DNA of 44,530 nt from Comamonadaceae bacterium (GTDB lineage Bacteria; Pseudomonadota; Gammaproteobacteria; Burkholderiales; Burkholderiaceae_C). Numbering within the stretch: position 1 is the stretch's first letter; the number at the start of each line of letters is the position of its first letter. Both the position numbers and the translations under genes were made by a program. Of this stretch, positions 7,873 to 15,556 are shown one piece after another. The notes below the pieces were generated by a model. The model ran no database searches. It saw only the letters and a list, made by a program, of their open reading frames with translations, and was not told the origin of the DNA. The stretch covers positions 1 to 44,530 of the forward strand of contig CANJNC010000024.1 in assembly GCA_947475685.1 (NCBI GenBank), given 5' to 3'.

Positions 7873-7930
7873 TGTTCCAAATTTGGGACATATTGTCTTA
7901 AATATAGATGTTTCGTTACCAATTTAAGAC
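7873..7930. promoter_or_regulatory. Paired inverted repeats upstream of the LysR gene, probable operator region
   Basis: The first is an 18-bp palindrome at 7873-7890 (TGTTCCAAATTTGGGACA, one mismatched pair), directly before the regulator's start. The second is a perfect 9-bp inverted repeat, GTCTTAAAT (7895-7903) and ATTTAAGAC (7922-7930), with an 18-base gap. LysR proteins usually bind such dyads in the divergent promoter. The binding is inferred. Confidence 0.55.
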
Positions 7931-8111
7931 CTTATCATACTATTCATACCAAAATCATCTTGGTGTCTATGTTGATCAGTAAGCAGTGATGCAGACAAAT
8001 GGATGTACCTTTGGCGTGGGCATGTCCGTTGGCGGTCATCGGCGCAAGCTTGGTGGACAAAACCATGCTTTGAGCGCTTGCTGAAATTGGCTTAAACCCT
8101 GAGGTGTCTCT

Positions 8112-8999
8112 ATGTCTGCTGAAAAAATTCTCGTGCTTAACTCCACCGGCAAGGTCGGGCGCAATGTTTGCCGTGCCTTGCTCGAGGCGGGCTTTGATGT
8201 CTACGGCACCACGCGTTCAACCAAGGGTGCGCTTGCCAGTCTGGGCGTGAAGTCGGTTGTATGCAACTATACCTTGCGCGCAGATCTGGATCGGGCCTTT
8301 ATTCAAACCGGTGCCAAGAAGGTGTTCGTCATCACAGACTATTTTGGTGCGGCCAGGAAAAGTGCGGACCTTGAAATTGAGCAAGGACGTGCCGCCATTG
8401 ATGCTGCTAAAGCCGCAGGCGTGCAGCACCTGGTGTTCATGAGTGTGGCGGACGCTGAGTTCTTTGATCACCACGTCAAGCACCTGCATGCCAAGGTGGC
8501 CCTCGAAAAGTACCTGCGAGAATCCGGTGTCCCGTTTTCTATCCTTCGGCCCTGTGCTTTCTTTGAAAACCTGGACGATCCTGCTAACTGGAACCCACTG
8601 AAAAAAGGCGTGGTCAAGTTTTTGACAACCCTGGACTGCAAGTACTGTGCGACTTATGACATTGGCCGGGCAGCCGCCATTCAATTAAAGGACCCGCAAT
8701 TGTGGCTGGGCAAGACACTCGATGTAATAGGATGGCAGGGTGATCTGTCAAAGGTGGCCGCAGCCCTGTCCAAGGTCAGCGGCGTGCCAGTCAAGGCACA
8801 GCTGGCCATGCCGATCTTTCTGCGCCGATTGTTCCTCAAGGATTTGCACCACATGTGCCTGTACTACGAGGTGCAGAAGGGCCCGCGCGGTACACCAGAG
8901 GCGTTTAAGAAAATCCTGCCAGACACTCTGTCAGCAGAAGATTGGTTTCGCTTCCACGGCCAATATTCGAATGGAAAAAAAATCGCTACTGGTGTCTAG
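8112..8999 (+). CDS. NmrA-like atypical SDR (NAD(P)-binding) protein
   Basis: 295 residues. The N-terminal Rossmann motif 'ILVLNSTGKVGRNVCRALLEAGFDVYGTTRS' is a variant of GxxGxxG. 'GVQHLVFMSVADAEF' and 'LEKYLRESGVPFSILRPCAFFENL' are characteristic of NmrA/HSCARG and NAD(P)H:quinone-reductase-2-like atypical SDRs. These act either as redox sensors or as quinone/aldehyde reductases, and often lack the YxxxK pair, as here. A GAGGTG box lies 8 bases before the ATG. The divergent LysR gene is the probable regulator. The high GC matches that regulator, so the pair moved together. The substrate is unknown. Confidence 0.85.
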   Translation: MSAEKILVLNSTGKVGRNVCRALLEAGFDVYGTTRSTKGALASLGVKSVVCNYTLRADLDRAFIQTGAKKVFVITDYFGAARKSADLEIEQGRAAIDAAKAAGVQHLVFMSVADAEFFDHHVKHLHAKVALEKYLRESGVPFSILRPCAFFENLDDPANWNPLKKGVVKFLTTLDCKYCATYDIGRAAAIQLKDPQLWLGKTLDVIGWQGDLSKVAAALSKVSGVPVKAQLAMPIFLRRLFLKDLHHMCLYYEVQKGPRGTPEAFKKILPDTLSAEDWFRFHGQYSNGKKIATGV

Positions 9000-9114
9000 T
9001 GGCACGGGTTCTATCCGAGATTTTGCCGAACTATTTCCCTTTTCATTCCATGCTCATCTTAGAATTGGCTGGGAAGTACGCCGCCGAGAACAAGATCACG
9101 CCACGCAAGTGCCC

Positions 9115-9330
9115 GTGAATATTGCCACCACAACCTCTGCCTTCCTGACGGGCGGCGCTGCGTTGCCCCAGGCAACGGTGCAGCCTATCCTAGCTGTCAA
9201 GAACATCGAGGTCATCTAAGACCATGTGATCTTGGTGCTGCACGGCGTCTACTTCGAGGTGCCGATGGGCAAGATCGTCTCCTTGCTCGGTGCCGACGGT
9301 GCGGGCAAGAGTACCACCATGAAGTCGGTG
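9115..9330 (+). pseudogene. Decayed branched-chain amino-acid ABC ATPase (LivF-type), N-terminal fragment
   Basis: Reading from the GTG at 9115 gives a short leader, then 'QPILAVKNIEVI', a TAA stop (9217-9219) where the family has Tyr, and in the same frame 'DHVILVLHGVYFEVP.GKIVSLLGADGAGKSTTMKSV'. This is the start of a LivF-like protein with its Walker A motif. Homology ends abruptly after the Walker A helix, so signature, Walker B and H-loop are missing. The nonsense codon plus truncation make it a dead fragment. It shares the GC-rich composition of the two genes before it. Confidence 0.8.
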
Positions 9331-9484
9331 TTAAGGCGCTGTCCGAAAACGCCGATGTCATGGCGTTCTAACTGGGTTTGGCCAAAGAAGGCCGCAAGAG
9401 CTTTCGCGACATGAAAACTTACCGGCGTGCAAACGCTGGCTTTAAACCCAGGCTTGCCTATTATGACGCTGCCATCATCGTCTC
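9331..9484 (+). other. Unidentified degenerate coding remnant
   Basis: Downstream of the LivF fragment, the frame reading 'KALSENADVMAF', stop, 'LGLAKEGRKSFRDMKTYRRANAGFKPRLAYYDAA' has protein-like composition but is interrupted and I do not recognise it. It appears to be the tail of another broken gene joined to the LivF fragment by a deletion. Confidence 0.35.
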
Positions 9485-9773
9485 TTTTGTGTGATGCCTG
9501 AGGAGCGAATAATTGAAAGAAATGACTATGGATATTCAATTAGAGATGGACTCGCAATAGCGCCTTTTTACACCTTAATAATCCCCAAGCGTCATATTGT
9601 GGTTTAATTTAAATTGACCAAAAATGATCTTCTAGCTTGTGATAAGCTATTGATAAGAGGTTAAACAACAAATTCAAGCAGAGTATCCAGCTTGGGTTAG
9701 ATTCAATATTGGTATTGATTCGGTACCTTCAGCAGGTCAAACGGTCTTTCATTTGGACACTCACAAAATTTAA
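9485..9773 (+). pseudogene. Decayed HIT-family (histidine triad) protein gene
   Basis: The reading 'FCVMPEERIIERNDYGYSIRDGLAIAPFYTLIIPKRHIV' is the N-terminal half of a HIT-domain nucleotide hydrolase. A stop interrupts it at 9605-9607. 'LTKNDLLACDKLLI' follows in the same frame, then a frameshift, then 'EYPAWVRFNIGIDSVPSAGQTVFHLDTHKI' in another frame. The final stretch corresponds to the histidine triad, expected as HxHxH, here eroded to H-L-D-T-H. Stops, a frameshift and loss of catalytic His mark a pseudogene. It is AT-rich, unlike the LivF fragment, so it belongs to different parental DNA. Confidence 0.8.
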
Positions 9774-9845
9774 TTGCAACTCTAACGCAACACGCTATCA
9801 CAAGCAGCAAATTCCCTTCAACAGTTTTAAAACAATTAAAAAATT

Positions 9846-10355
9846 ATGTCTATTTCTCTTTATTCAGTTACGGTTCCCGTTTTAAAGCAGATGCTCATGG
9901 CACTCAGCGATGTGCTAAAAAAAGGCGAAGAGCACTCACAACAACGAAAATTTGATCCGCTCAACTTATTGCAGTCACGCTTATTTCCAGACATGCTGCC
10001 TCTCTCTCGTCAAGTTCAAATCGCCTGCGATTTTGCCCAAAGTGTTCCTATGCGAATCGCTGGGCTTGAAGTGGCCGCCTACGAAGACACCGAGCAAAGT
10101 TTTGCCGAACTGCAACAACGTATCTTGAAGACGCTAGGGCTCATTAACGCTTTGCGCGCAGCGCAACTTGACGGTAGCGAGGTGAAAGAGATTGTTTTGC
10201 GCCCAGGTACGCCAAAAGAGAAAAAGCTATCTGTCGAGGACTATGCTTTGAAATACGGCATGCCACAATTTTTCTTTCACGTCACGACCGCATACAACTT
10301 ACTGCGACACAATGGTGTCGAGATCGGTAAAAAAGACTTCATGGGTTCTTACTAG
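9846..10355 (+). CDS. DUF1993-family protein
   Basis: 169 residues. It matches the DUF1993 family by recollection: the N-terminal 'LYSVTVPVLKQMLMALSDVLKKGEEH', then 'SRLFPDMLPLSRQVQIACDFA' and the C-terminal 'YALKYGMPQFFFHVTTAYNLLRHNGVEIGKKDFMGS' are its landmarks. Members are small, probably all-helical cytosolic proteins that may share the DinB-like fold; their function is not established. It stands alone between a decayed HIT gene and a toxin-antitoxin pair on the opposite strand. The frame is intact and ordinary in composition, so I treat it as a real gene. Confidence 0.9.
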   Translation: MSISLYSVTVPVLKQMLMALSDVLKKGEEHSQQRKFDPLNLLQSRLFPDMLPLSRQVQIACDFAQSVPMRIAGLEVAAYEDTEQSFAELQQRILKTLGLINALRAAQLDGSEVKEIVLRPGTPKEKKLSVEDYALKYGMPQFFFHVTTAYNLLRHNGVEIGKKDFMGSY

Positions 10356-10361
10356 TCGCAG

Positions 10362-10379
10362 GCGCGAGGGCGCTTTTTT
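10362..10379 (+). terminator. Possible terminator of the DUF1993 gene
   Basis: Seven bases after the stop codon a short GCGC/GCGC stem with a GAGG loop is followed by six T residues (10374-10379). The stem is only four pairs, so this is a weak call based on position and the T-run. Confidence 0.4.
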
Positions 10380-10434
10380 GCATCTGGCCATCAATCTCCT
10401 ACCTTTGACTTTAAATAGTTTAGCCTGCATCACT

Positions 10435-10830
10435 TCAAGCTAACAAAGTCATTCCGGCATGCTTTGCAGCCTTGACATCAAACGTCACCGTCATATTGCA
10501 TCCCGCACCACTGGCCGAACGCTCAATCAGACAGTCAGCTAAGTCTGCACGTCTATCACCAAAAACGCGTAGCGCGCGCATCACTTGATCAGCTCGCTCG
10601 ACCAAAAACTGCCTTGTGCGCAAAATCATTTCTAATGCCTGTGCAACTTGCTCTTCGGTTAATGCATAGGAACTCGTCAGTACCCAATACAGCTCAATTA
10701 TGGATACCGTGGTGATATAGCCAATATTGTCACTGTTGAGCGACTCAATCAACTTGGTCGCCTTTGCTGATTGTTTGGCCTCATCTTGCATGATGTAGCG
10801 CACCAGCACGTTTGTATCGAGGCCAATCAT
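10435..10830 (-). CDS. vapC: VapC-like PIN-domain ribonuclease toxin
   Basis: 131 residues with the PIN-domain acidic residues in place: Asp5 in 'MIGLDTNVLVRYI', Glu46 in 'TVSIIELYWVL', Asp96 and Asp99 in 'DRRADLADCLI', and Asp118 in 'TVTFDVKAAK'. These bind the catalytic Mg2+/Mn2+. VapC toxins cleave tRNA or rRNA. It overlaps the upstream AbrB-type antitoxin gene by four bases (ATGA), consistent with translational coupling. The frame and catalytic residues are intact. An AbrB-type rather than a ribbon-helix-helix partner is common for this PIN subgroup. Confidence 0.92.
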   Translation of the reverse strand: MIGLDTNVLVRYIMQDEAKQSAKATKLIESLNSDNIGYITTVSIIELYWVLTSSYALTEEQVAQALEMILRTRQFLVERADQVMRALRVFGDRRADLADCLIERSASGAGCNMTVTFDVKAAKHAGMTLLA

Positions 10831-11069
10831 CGCGCAGTGCCTGCGCGTTTTGCAATGGCTGCATTCATCGATTCAATCGAAACGATTTTCTTTGCAGGTC
10901 CAAACATTCCTTTGAGTGCCGAGACCTCGCTATTTGCGGCTAAAAATTCATAGCGACCAGGCGCGATCAGCACAAACTCCACTCGGTCTCCTGCATCAAC
11001 TTTAAGATTGTTGCGAACTTCAACAGGTATTGTTATTTGGCCTTTGGATGTAAGAGTGGCTGTCGACAT
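10827..11069 (-). CDS. vapB: AbrB/MazE-type (SpoVT-AbrB fold) antitoxin
   Basis: 80 residues from the ATG at 11069. 'STATLTSKGQITIPVEVRNNLKVDAGDRVEFVLIAPGRYEFLAA' is a textbook swapped-hairpin AbrB DNA-binding domain. The C-terminal 'LKGMFGPAKKIVSIESMNAAIAKR' would wrap the toxin. I chose 11069 because AGGAGA lies just upstream, whereas the longer open frame to 11117 runs through the promoter and operator. The four-base overlap with the toxin gene and the operator upstream fit an autoregulated toxin-antitoxin operon. Confidence 0.9.
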   Translation of the reverse strand: MSTATLTSKGQITIPVEVRNNLKVDAGDRVEFVLIAPGRYEFLAANSEVSALKGMFGPAKKIVSIESMNAAIAKRAGTAR

Positions 11070-11084
11070 GTCTTCTCCTTTTTT

Positions 11085-11117
11085 CCTTACTATAAAGTAA
11101 GGAGTTGGCGTTGTCAA
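11085..11117 (-). promoter_or_regulatory. vapBC promoter and operator
   Basis: On the minus strand: TTGACA (11112-11117), a 17-base spacer and TATAGT (11089-11094), followed by the ribosome binding site and ATG. The inverted repeat CCTTACT (11085-11091)/AGTAAGG (11096-11102) covers the -10 box and is the obvious AbrB-type operator. Confidence 0.8.
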
Positions 11118-11322
11118 TGCAATGCAATAACCTGTGCCGTCTCAATAGTTTTTTCTTTTATCGGCACCAGTTGGTTTCTTAGTCTGGTGTTTGATGCTCT
11201 GTAATCAATTTTTCTGTTGAATTCAACAGAATAAGCGCTCATCATCGTATTCCTGAATTGTCGCCAAGTGTCTTTGCCATTACTATGGTTTTCTACATAG
11301 GCATCCATTATTAGGTAAGCAA

Positions 11323-12666
11323 ATGAATACAAACTTGATTTGGCAATCTATTTTGGCCACAGCACTGGCCTTTTCAGCATGTGGTTTTCAATTCGCCCAT
11401 GCAGGCACAGTCACTGTCATCACCTCATTTCCCAAAGAACTGACTCAAATTTACAAGACTGCCTTTGAAAAAGCCAACCCTGAAATCAAGATCGAAATCC
11501 TGAATAAAAATACGGTCCAAGGCATGGCCTATGTGCGTGAATTGCCACAAGGGCAAAGGCCAGAGGTGTTCTGGGCCTCGGCGCCTGATGCCTTTGAAGT
11601 CTTATCCGGCCTCAAATTGCTTGAACCCATTGGAGAGCTTGCTAACAAATCCGCACCCGTCAAGGTGGGGTCTTACCCCATCAATGCGCCAGATAACATG
11701 TATCTTGGTCAGGCCCTGGCTGGCTATGGCCTGATGTTGAATACACGTTACATGTCCGCCAACAAATTACAAGCGCCCAAGCAATGGGTTGACTTGATCA
11801 AGCCCGATTACTTTGGCCATGTGGCCATGAGTTCACCTTCACGCTCGGGTACCACCCATTTGACGGTTGAAACTCTGCTGCAAGGAGAGGGTTGGGAAAA
11901 GGGCTGGCGTCAACTCTTGCAAATTGCTGGCAATTGCGCAGCCATCACTGAGCGCAGTTTTGGAGTGCCCGATGGTGTCAACAATGGTCAGTTTGGCATT
12001 GGTTTGGTGATTGACTTTTTTGGTTTGGCGGGCAAGTACTCAGGTTTCCCAGTGGATTTTATCTATCCCGATATTACGGCCGTTGTGCCGGCCAACATTG
12101 CGCTGATTTCTGGCAGTAAAAATTCTGCCGAGGCGCGCAAGTTCATCAGTTACACAGTTTCGCAACAAGGACAAGAGTTGCTCTACAACCCCAAAATTTC
12201 CCGCTTGCCCATATTACCACCGGAAGCCATGGGCGGCAAAACGCCTGCAGGCTATCCCAATCCTTTTGAAATTGCCAAGCGCGCCAAAGTTCAGTTCAAC
12301 TCGGACTTGTCTGAAGACCGTTACAACGTCGTCTCTGCCCTGTTTGACCAAACCATCACCTTTCGCTTGAAAGAACTTCAGACCGCAGCCAAGGCCATTC
12401 ATTCAGCCGAAGCCGCCTTGGCTCGCAAACCCAACGCCAACGCAGCAGAGCTTATAAAGCAAGCGCGCGAGGCAGCCTTTAGCCCTGTCGTGAATGTGCA
12501 GAAAGCGTCTGACAAGGAATTTTTGGCATTGTTTGCAGCCAACAAAAAAGATGCCTCGGTCAGTAAAAGCGTGACAGGTTTGGAGAACTACTGGAACAAC
12601 AGTGCACGCCAAAACTACGAACGCGCAAAAAGTTTGGCAGAGCAAGCACTAGCCGCTATCAAATAA
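11323..12666 (+). CDS. Periplasmic substrate-binding protein of an Fbp/Afu-type ABC importer
   Basis: 447 residues with a cleavable signal peptide ending near 'QFAHAGT'. The mature start 'VTVITSFPKELTQIYKTAFEKANPEIKIEI' is typical of the iron(III)/putrescine/organophosphate-binding class of extracellular solute-binding proteins. 'FWASAPDAFEVL', 'GLMLNTRYM' and 'PKQWVDLIKPDYFGHVAMSSPSRSGTTHLTVETLLQ' follow. It is about 100 residues longer than FbpA-like proteins because of a C-terminal Ala-rich helical extension (from about residue 340). An AGGTAAG ribosome binding site precedes the ATG. It heads an operon with a fused permease, an ATPase and a HAD phosphatase. Relatives transport Fe3+, hexose phosphates (AfuA) or 2-aminoethylphosphonate. 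The phosphatase at the end favours a phosphorylated ligand. Confidence 0.88.
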   Translation: MNTNLIWQSILATALAFSACGFQFAHAGTVTVITSFPKELTQIYKTAFEKANPEIKIEILNKNTVQGMAYVRELPQGQRPEVFWASAPDAFEVLSGLKLLEPIGELANKSAPVKVGSYPINAPDNMYLGQALAGYGLMLNTRYMSANKLQAPKQWVDLIKPDYFGHVAMSSPSRSGTTHLTVETLLQGEGWEKGWRQLLQIAGNCAAITERSFGVPDGVNNGQFGIGLVIDFFGLAGKYSGFPVDFIYPDITAVVPANIALISGSKNSAEARKFISYTVSQQGQELLYNPKISRLPILPPEAMGGKTPAGYPNPFEIAKRAKVQFNSDLSEDRYNVVSALFDQTITFRLKELQTAAKAIHSAEAALARKPNANAAELIKQAREAAFSPVVNVQKASDKEFLALFAANKKDASVSKSVTGLENYWNNSARQNYERAKSLAEQALAAIK

Positions 12667-12682
12667 CTCTCAGGTCCACATC

Positions 12683-14434
12683 ATGTCTGTTAATGGGCAG
12701 GCGGCACTGCAGCCGCAAGGGGCAATGCGGTCACAAACTGGATGGGCTGATGTTCGCCCTGGCGTTTGGCTGTGTGGCGGTCTTGTGATGGTTTTCTTGT
12801 TGCTGTTTTTTGTATTGCCCGTTGCACGTGTCTTTGTCACTGCTTTCTTAGACATTGACAACAGCCTCACCCTTGGTCATTTCAGTGCTTTCTTTTCACA
12901 AGACTTAATGCGCGAGTCGTTCATGAACAGCTTGTATGTGGCGCTCATGTCGGCCTTTTTTGCAGCATTGATTGCAGTGCCGTTGGCGTATTTCACAGTG
13001 CGATTTGATTTTCGGGGTGCGCTTGTGATTCAGACCTTGGGTGTGCTGCCACTCATCATGCCGCCCTTTGTGGGTGCTGTGGCACTGCAACTGATTTTTG
13101 GGCGCTCTGGCACATTGAACCTGTTGCTCAACGACGCCTTTGGCTTCACGCTGCCCATCATGGAGGGACTTAAGGGTGTGATCTTTGTCGAATCTATCCA
13201 TTACTTTCCATTCATTCTTATGAACCTCACAGTGGCACTGCGCAACATTGACGGTGCCATGGAGGAAGCCGCGATGAATCTGGGTTGTAAAGGGTGGCGT
13301 CTTTTTTGGCGTGTGATTTTTCCCCTGGGCTTGCCAGGTTTTGTGGCGGGTGCTTCTTTGGTATTTGTCAAAGTGTTTGATGACTTGGGTACGCCATTGG
13401 TGATGGGTCAGACCAACATGCTCGCGCCTCAAGCCTACTTGCGCATCACTCAGGTTGGGTTGGAAGACCCCATGGGCTATGTCATCAGTGTGCTGATGAT
13501 TGTGTTTTCGATTGGTGCCATGTTCCTATCTGCCCGCGCACTAAATGGGCGTGACTTTTCCACCTTGCAAAAAGGCGGCGCCAGCATTCAACGTCGCCAG
13601 CTTTCCCCATTGGAAAGTGTGCTGGCTTATCTTTGGATTGGCGTGATTTTGCTCATTACCTTGTCTCCCCATTTAGGAGTGTTGTTACTGTCGTTTGCAA
13701 AAGTCTGGAGCTTCTCGCCATTGCCGGACGCCTACACACTTGAACATTACGCCACGGTGTTTGAGGACGCCAGCGGCATGATTCAGAACACATTGATTTA
13801 CTGCGGCCTGGCTGCAGGATTGGATGTTTTGCTTGGGGTCACGATTGCCTATTTGATCTTGCGCACCAATTTGCCTGCACGCCAATGGCTTGATTGGATT
13901 GCCTCTGCATCGCTGGCTGTACCTGGCATTGTGTTGGCCATTGGCTTCTTGCGCATGTTCAAAGGGGTCACGGTGCCAAGCACCGATGTATTGCTGACCA
14001 GCACCTGGGTGGCCATTATGTTGGCCTATGCGGTGCGTCGATTGCCTTATGCATTGCGCAGTTGCATGGCAGCGTTGCAACAAGTTCATATCTCGCTTGA
14101 AGAAGCGGCCGAGAGTGTGGGTGCTAACAAAATGCGCAGTATTCGAAGGGTGCTGGTGCCACTTATGATGGGCGGCATCCTTGCGGGATTTGTCACGAGT
14201 TTCATTACAGCTGCGGTAGAGTTGTCGGCCACGATCATGCTGGTATCGGCCGATTCACAAGCGCCTATGAGTTATGGCATTTACTTGTACATGCAAAGTG
14301 TGGCCGGTCGCGGACCTGGTGCAGCCCTTGGTGTATTGGCTATTTTGGTCGTAGCTGTTGGCACGTATTTGTCACATCGAGTTGTGGAACGAGCGGCCAG
14401 TCGCTTGACCCCAAGCAAGGAACATTCATCATGA
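12683..14434 (+). CDS. Two-domain ABC permease (Fbp/Afu-type)
   Basis: 583 residues, about 12 predicted membrane segments arranged as two homologous permease halves, as in FbpB/SfuB. Each half has an EAA loop that docks the ATPase: 'EEAAMNLGCKGWRLFWRVIFPLG' in the first, 'EEAAESVGANKMRSIRRVLVPLM' in the second. It starts 16 bases after the binding-protein gene and overlaps the ATPase gene by four bases (ATGA), so the three are one transcript. It forms the inner-membrane channel of the importer. Confidence 0.93.
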   Translation: MSVNGQAALQPQGAMRSQTGWADVRPGVWLCGGLVMVFLLLFFVLPVARVFVTAFLDIDNSLTLGHFSAFFSQDLMRESFMNSLYVALMSAFFAALIAVPLAYFTVRFDFRGALVIQTLGVLPLIMPPFVGAVALQLIFGRSGTLNLLLNDAFGFTLPIMEGLKGVIFVESIHYFPFILMNLTVALRNIDGAMEEAAMNLGCKGWRLFWRVIFPLGLPGFVAGASLVFVKVFDDLGTPLVMGQTNMLAPQAYLRITQVGLEDPMGYVISVLMIVFSIGAMFLSARALNGRDFSTLQKGGASIQRRQLSPLESVLAYLWIGVILLITLSPHLGVLLLSFAKVWSFSPLPDAYTLEHYATVFEDASGMIQNTLIYCGLAAGLDVLLGVTIAYLILRTNLPARQWLDWIASASLAVPGIVLAIGFLRMFKGVTVPSTDVLLTSTWVAIMLAYAVRRLPYALRSCMAALQQVHISLEEAAESVGANKMRSIRRVLVPLMMGGILAGFVTSFITAAVELSATIMLVSADSQAPMSYGIYLYMQSVAGRGPGAALGVLAILVVAVGTYLSHRVVERAASRLTPSKEHSS

Positions 14435-15528
14435 AAAAAGTCAGCGTTCAATGCCGCAACATCCGTTTGGCTTATGGCAGTACCGAAGTTCTTAAAAACG
14501 TCAACCTGGACATTCAACCCGGAGAATTTTTTGCGCTGCTTGGTCCTTCTGGCTCAGGTAAAAGTACTTTGCTGCGACTGATTGCAGGTTTTAACAAACA
14601 CCAACATGGAGAATTGTTGGTCGACGGCCATGACATTGGCCAGCAAGAACCATGGGAGCGCAACATTGGCATGGTGTTTCAAAGCTACGCCTTGTGGCCT
14701 CACCTGTCTGTATGGGATAACGTGGCTTTTGGTTTGGTGGAACGTAAAGTGGACAAAAGAACACTACAAGCCAAAGTATCGGCTGCCCTTGATTTGGTGG
14801 GCCTCTCGGCCTTTGGTCAGCGAAAGCCCAATCAACTCTCTGGTGGACAACAGCAACGAGTTGCGTTGGCCCGCACCATTGTGATTGAGCCTCAAGTTTT
14901 GCTGCTAGACGAACCATTGTCCAACCTCGACAAAACTTTGCGCGTGCAAATGCGCCAAGAACTTTTGGCATTGCAGCGTCGCTTGGGTATCACCACTATC
15001 TTTGTAACGCATGACCAAGAAGAAGCCATGACCACCGCCGATCGAATGGCTGTTCTAGATCAAGGCGTGGTGCAGCAAGTGGGTTCACCCGCCGAGCTCT
15101 ATGACGAGCCTGTCAATGCATTTGTAGCTAATTTTGTGGGCACCATGAACATGCTCGATGCCATGGTACTCAGCCAACACTCAGACAACTTGGTGCTTGA
15201 TGTCAAGGGTGTTGGCGAGATGACGATTCCCGTCCCGCTCAAAGTCTCGCGGTTGTATGTGAAAGATCAACACGTTCAACTTAGCTTTAGGCCGCATGCA
15301 GTGACAGTAGATACTAAGTCAGGTCCTGATGGTGAGCGTACCATTGGCATGCAAGGCAACGTAGAGGCTAGCGAATTCATGGGCGAATTGACCCGTTACC
15401 GTGTGCGTGTGGGCACTCAGTCTCTGTCCGTTGAGCAGGCTCACTATGCAGGTTTGTCTAAATTGCCTCTTGGCACCCCTTTGAGTTTAAGGCTGTCATC
15501 TTCACAAATCAGACTGTTTGCGGTCTGA
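14431..15528 (+). CDS. ABC importer ATPase (Fbp/Afu-type)
   Basis: 365 residues. Walker A 'GPSGSGKST', signature 'LSGGQQQRVALAR', Walker B 'VLLLDEP' and the H-loop 'TIFVTHDQEEA' are all intact. The C-terminal third is a TOBE-type regulatory domain ('LSFRPHAVTV...MGELTRYRVRVG'), as in FbpC/PotA-class ATPases. It overlaps the permease gene by four bases. It energises import by the preceding two gene products. Confidence 0.95.
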   Translation: MKKVSVQCRNIRLAYGSTEVLKNVNLDIQPGEFFALLGPSGSGKSTLLRLIAGFNKHQHGELLVDGHDIGQQEPWERNIGMVFQSYALWPHLSVWDNVAFGLVERKVDKRTLQAKVSAALDLVGLSAFGQRKPNQLSGGQQQRVALARTIVIEPQVLLLDEPLSNLDKTLRVQMRQELLALQRRLGITTIFVTHDQEEAMTTADRMAVLDQGVVQQVGSPAELYDEPVNAFVANFVGTMNMLDAMVLSQHSDNLVLDVKGVGEMTIPVPLKVSRLYVKDQHVQLSFRPHAVTVDTKSGPDGERTIGMQGNVEASEFMGELTRYRVRVGTQSLSVEQAHYAGLSKLPLGTPLSLRLSSSQIRLFAV

Positions 15529-15556
15529 TATATCGCATTCCATTGAATTAGAAAAA

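Noticed and set aside
8217..8684. 155-codon antisense open frame inside the NmrA-like gene
   Set aside because: Shadow frame with no motif.
11114..11332. A 72-codon open frame on the minus strand between vapB and the importer operon
   Set aside because: It overlaps the vapB promoter and the start of the binding-protein gene and resembles no family I know.
12905..13432. Long antisense open frame inside the ABC permease gene
   Set aside because: Shadow of the permease: composition is dominated by His and Gln, typical of the reverse strand of membrane-protein codons.
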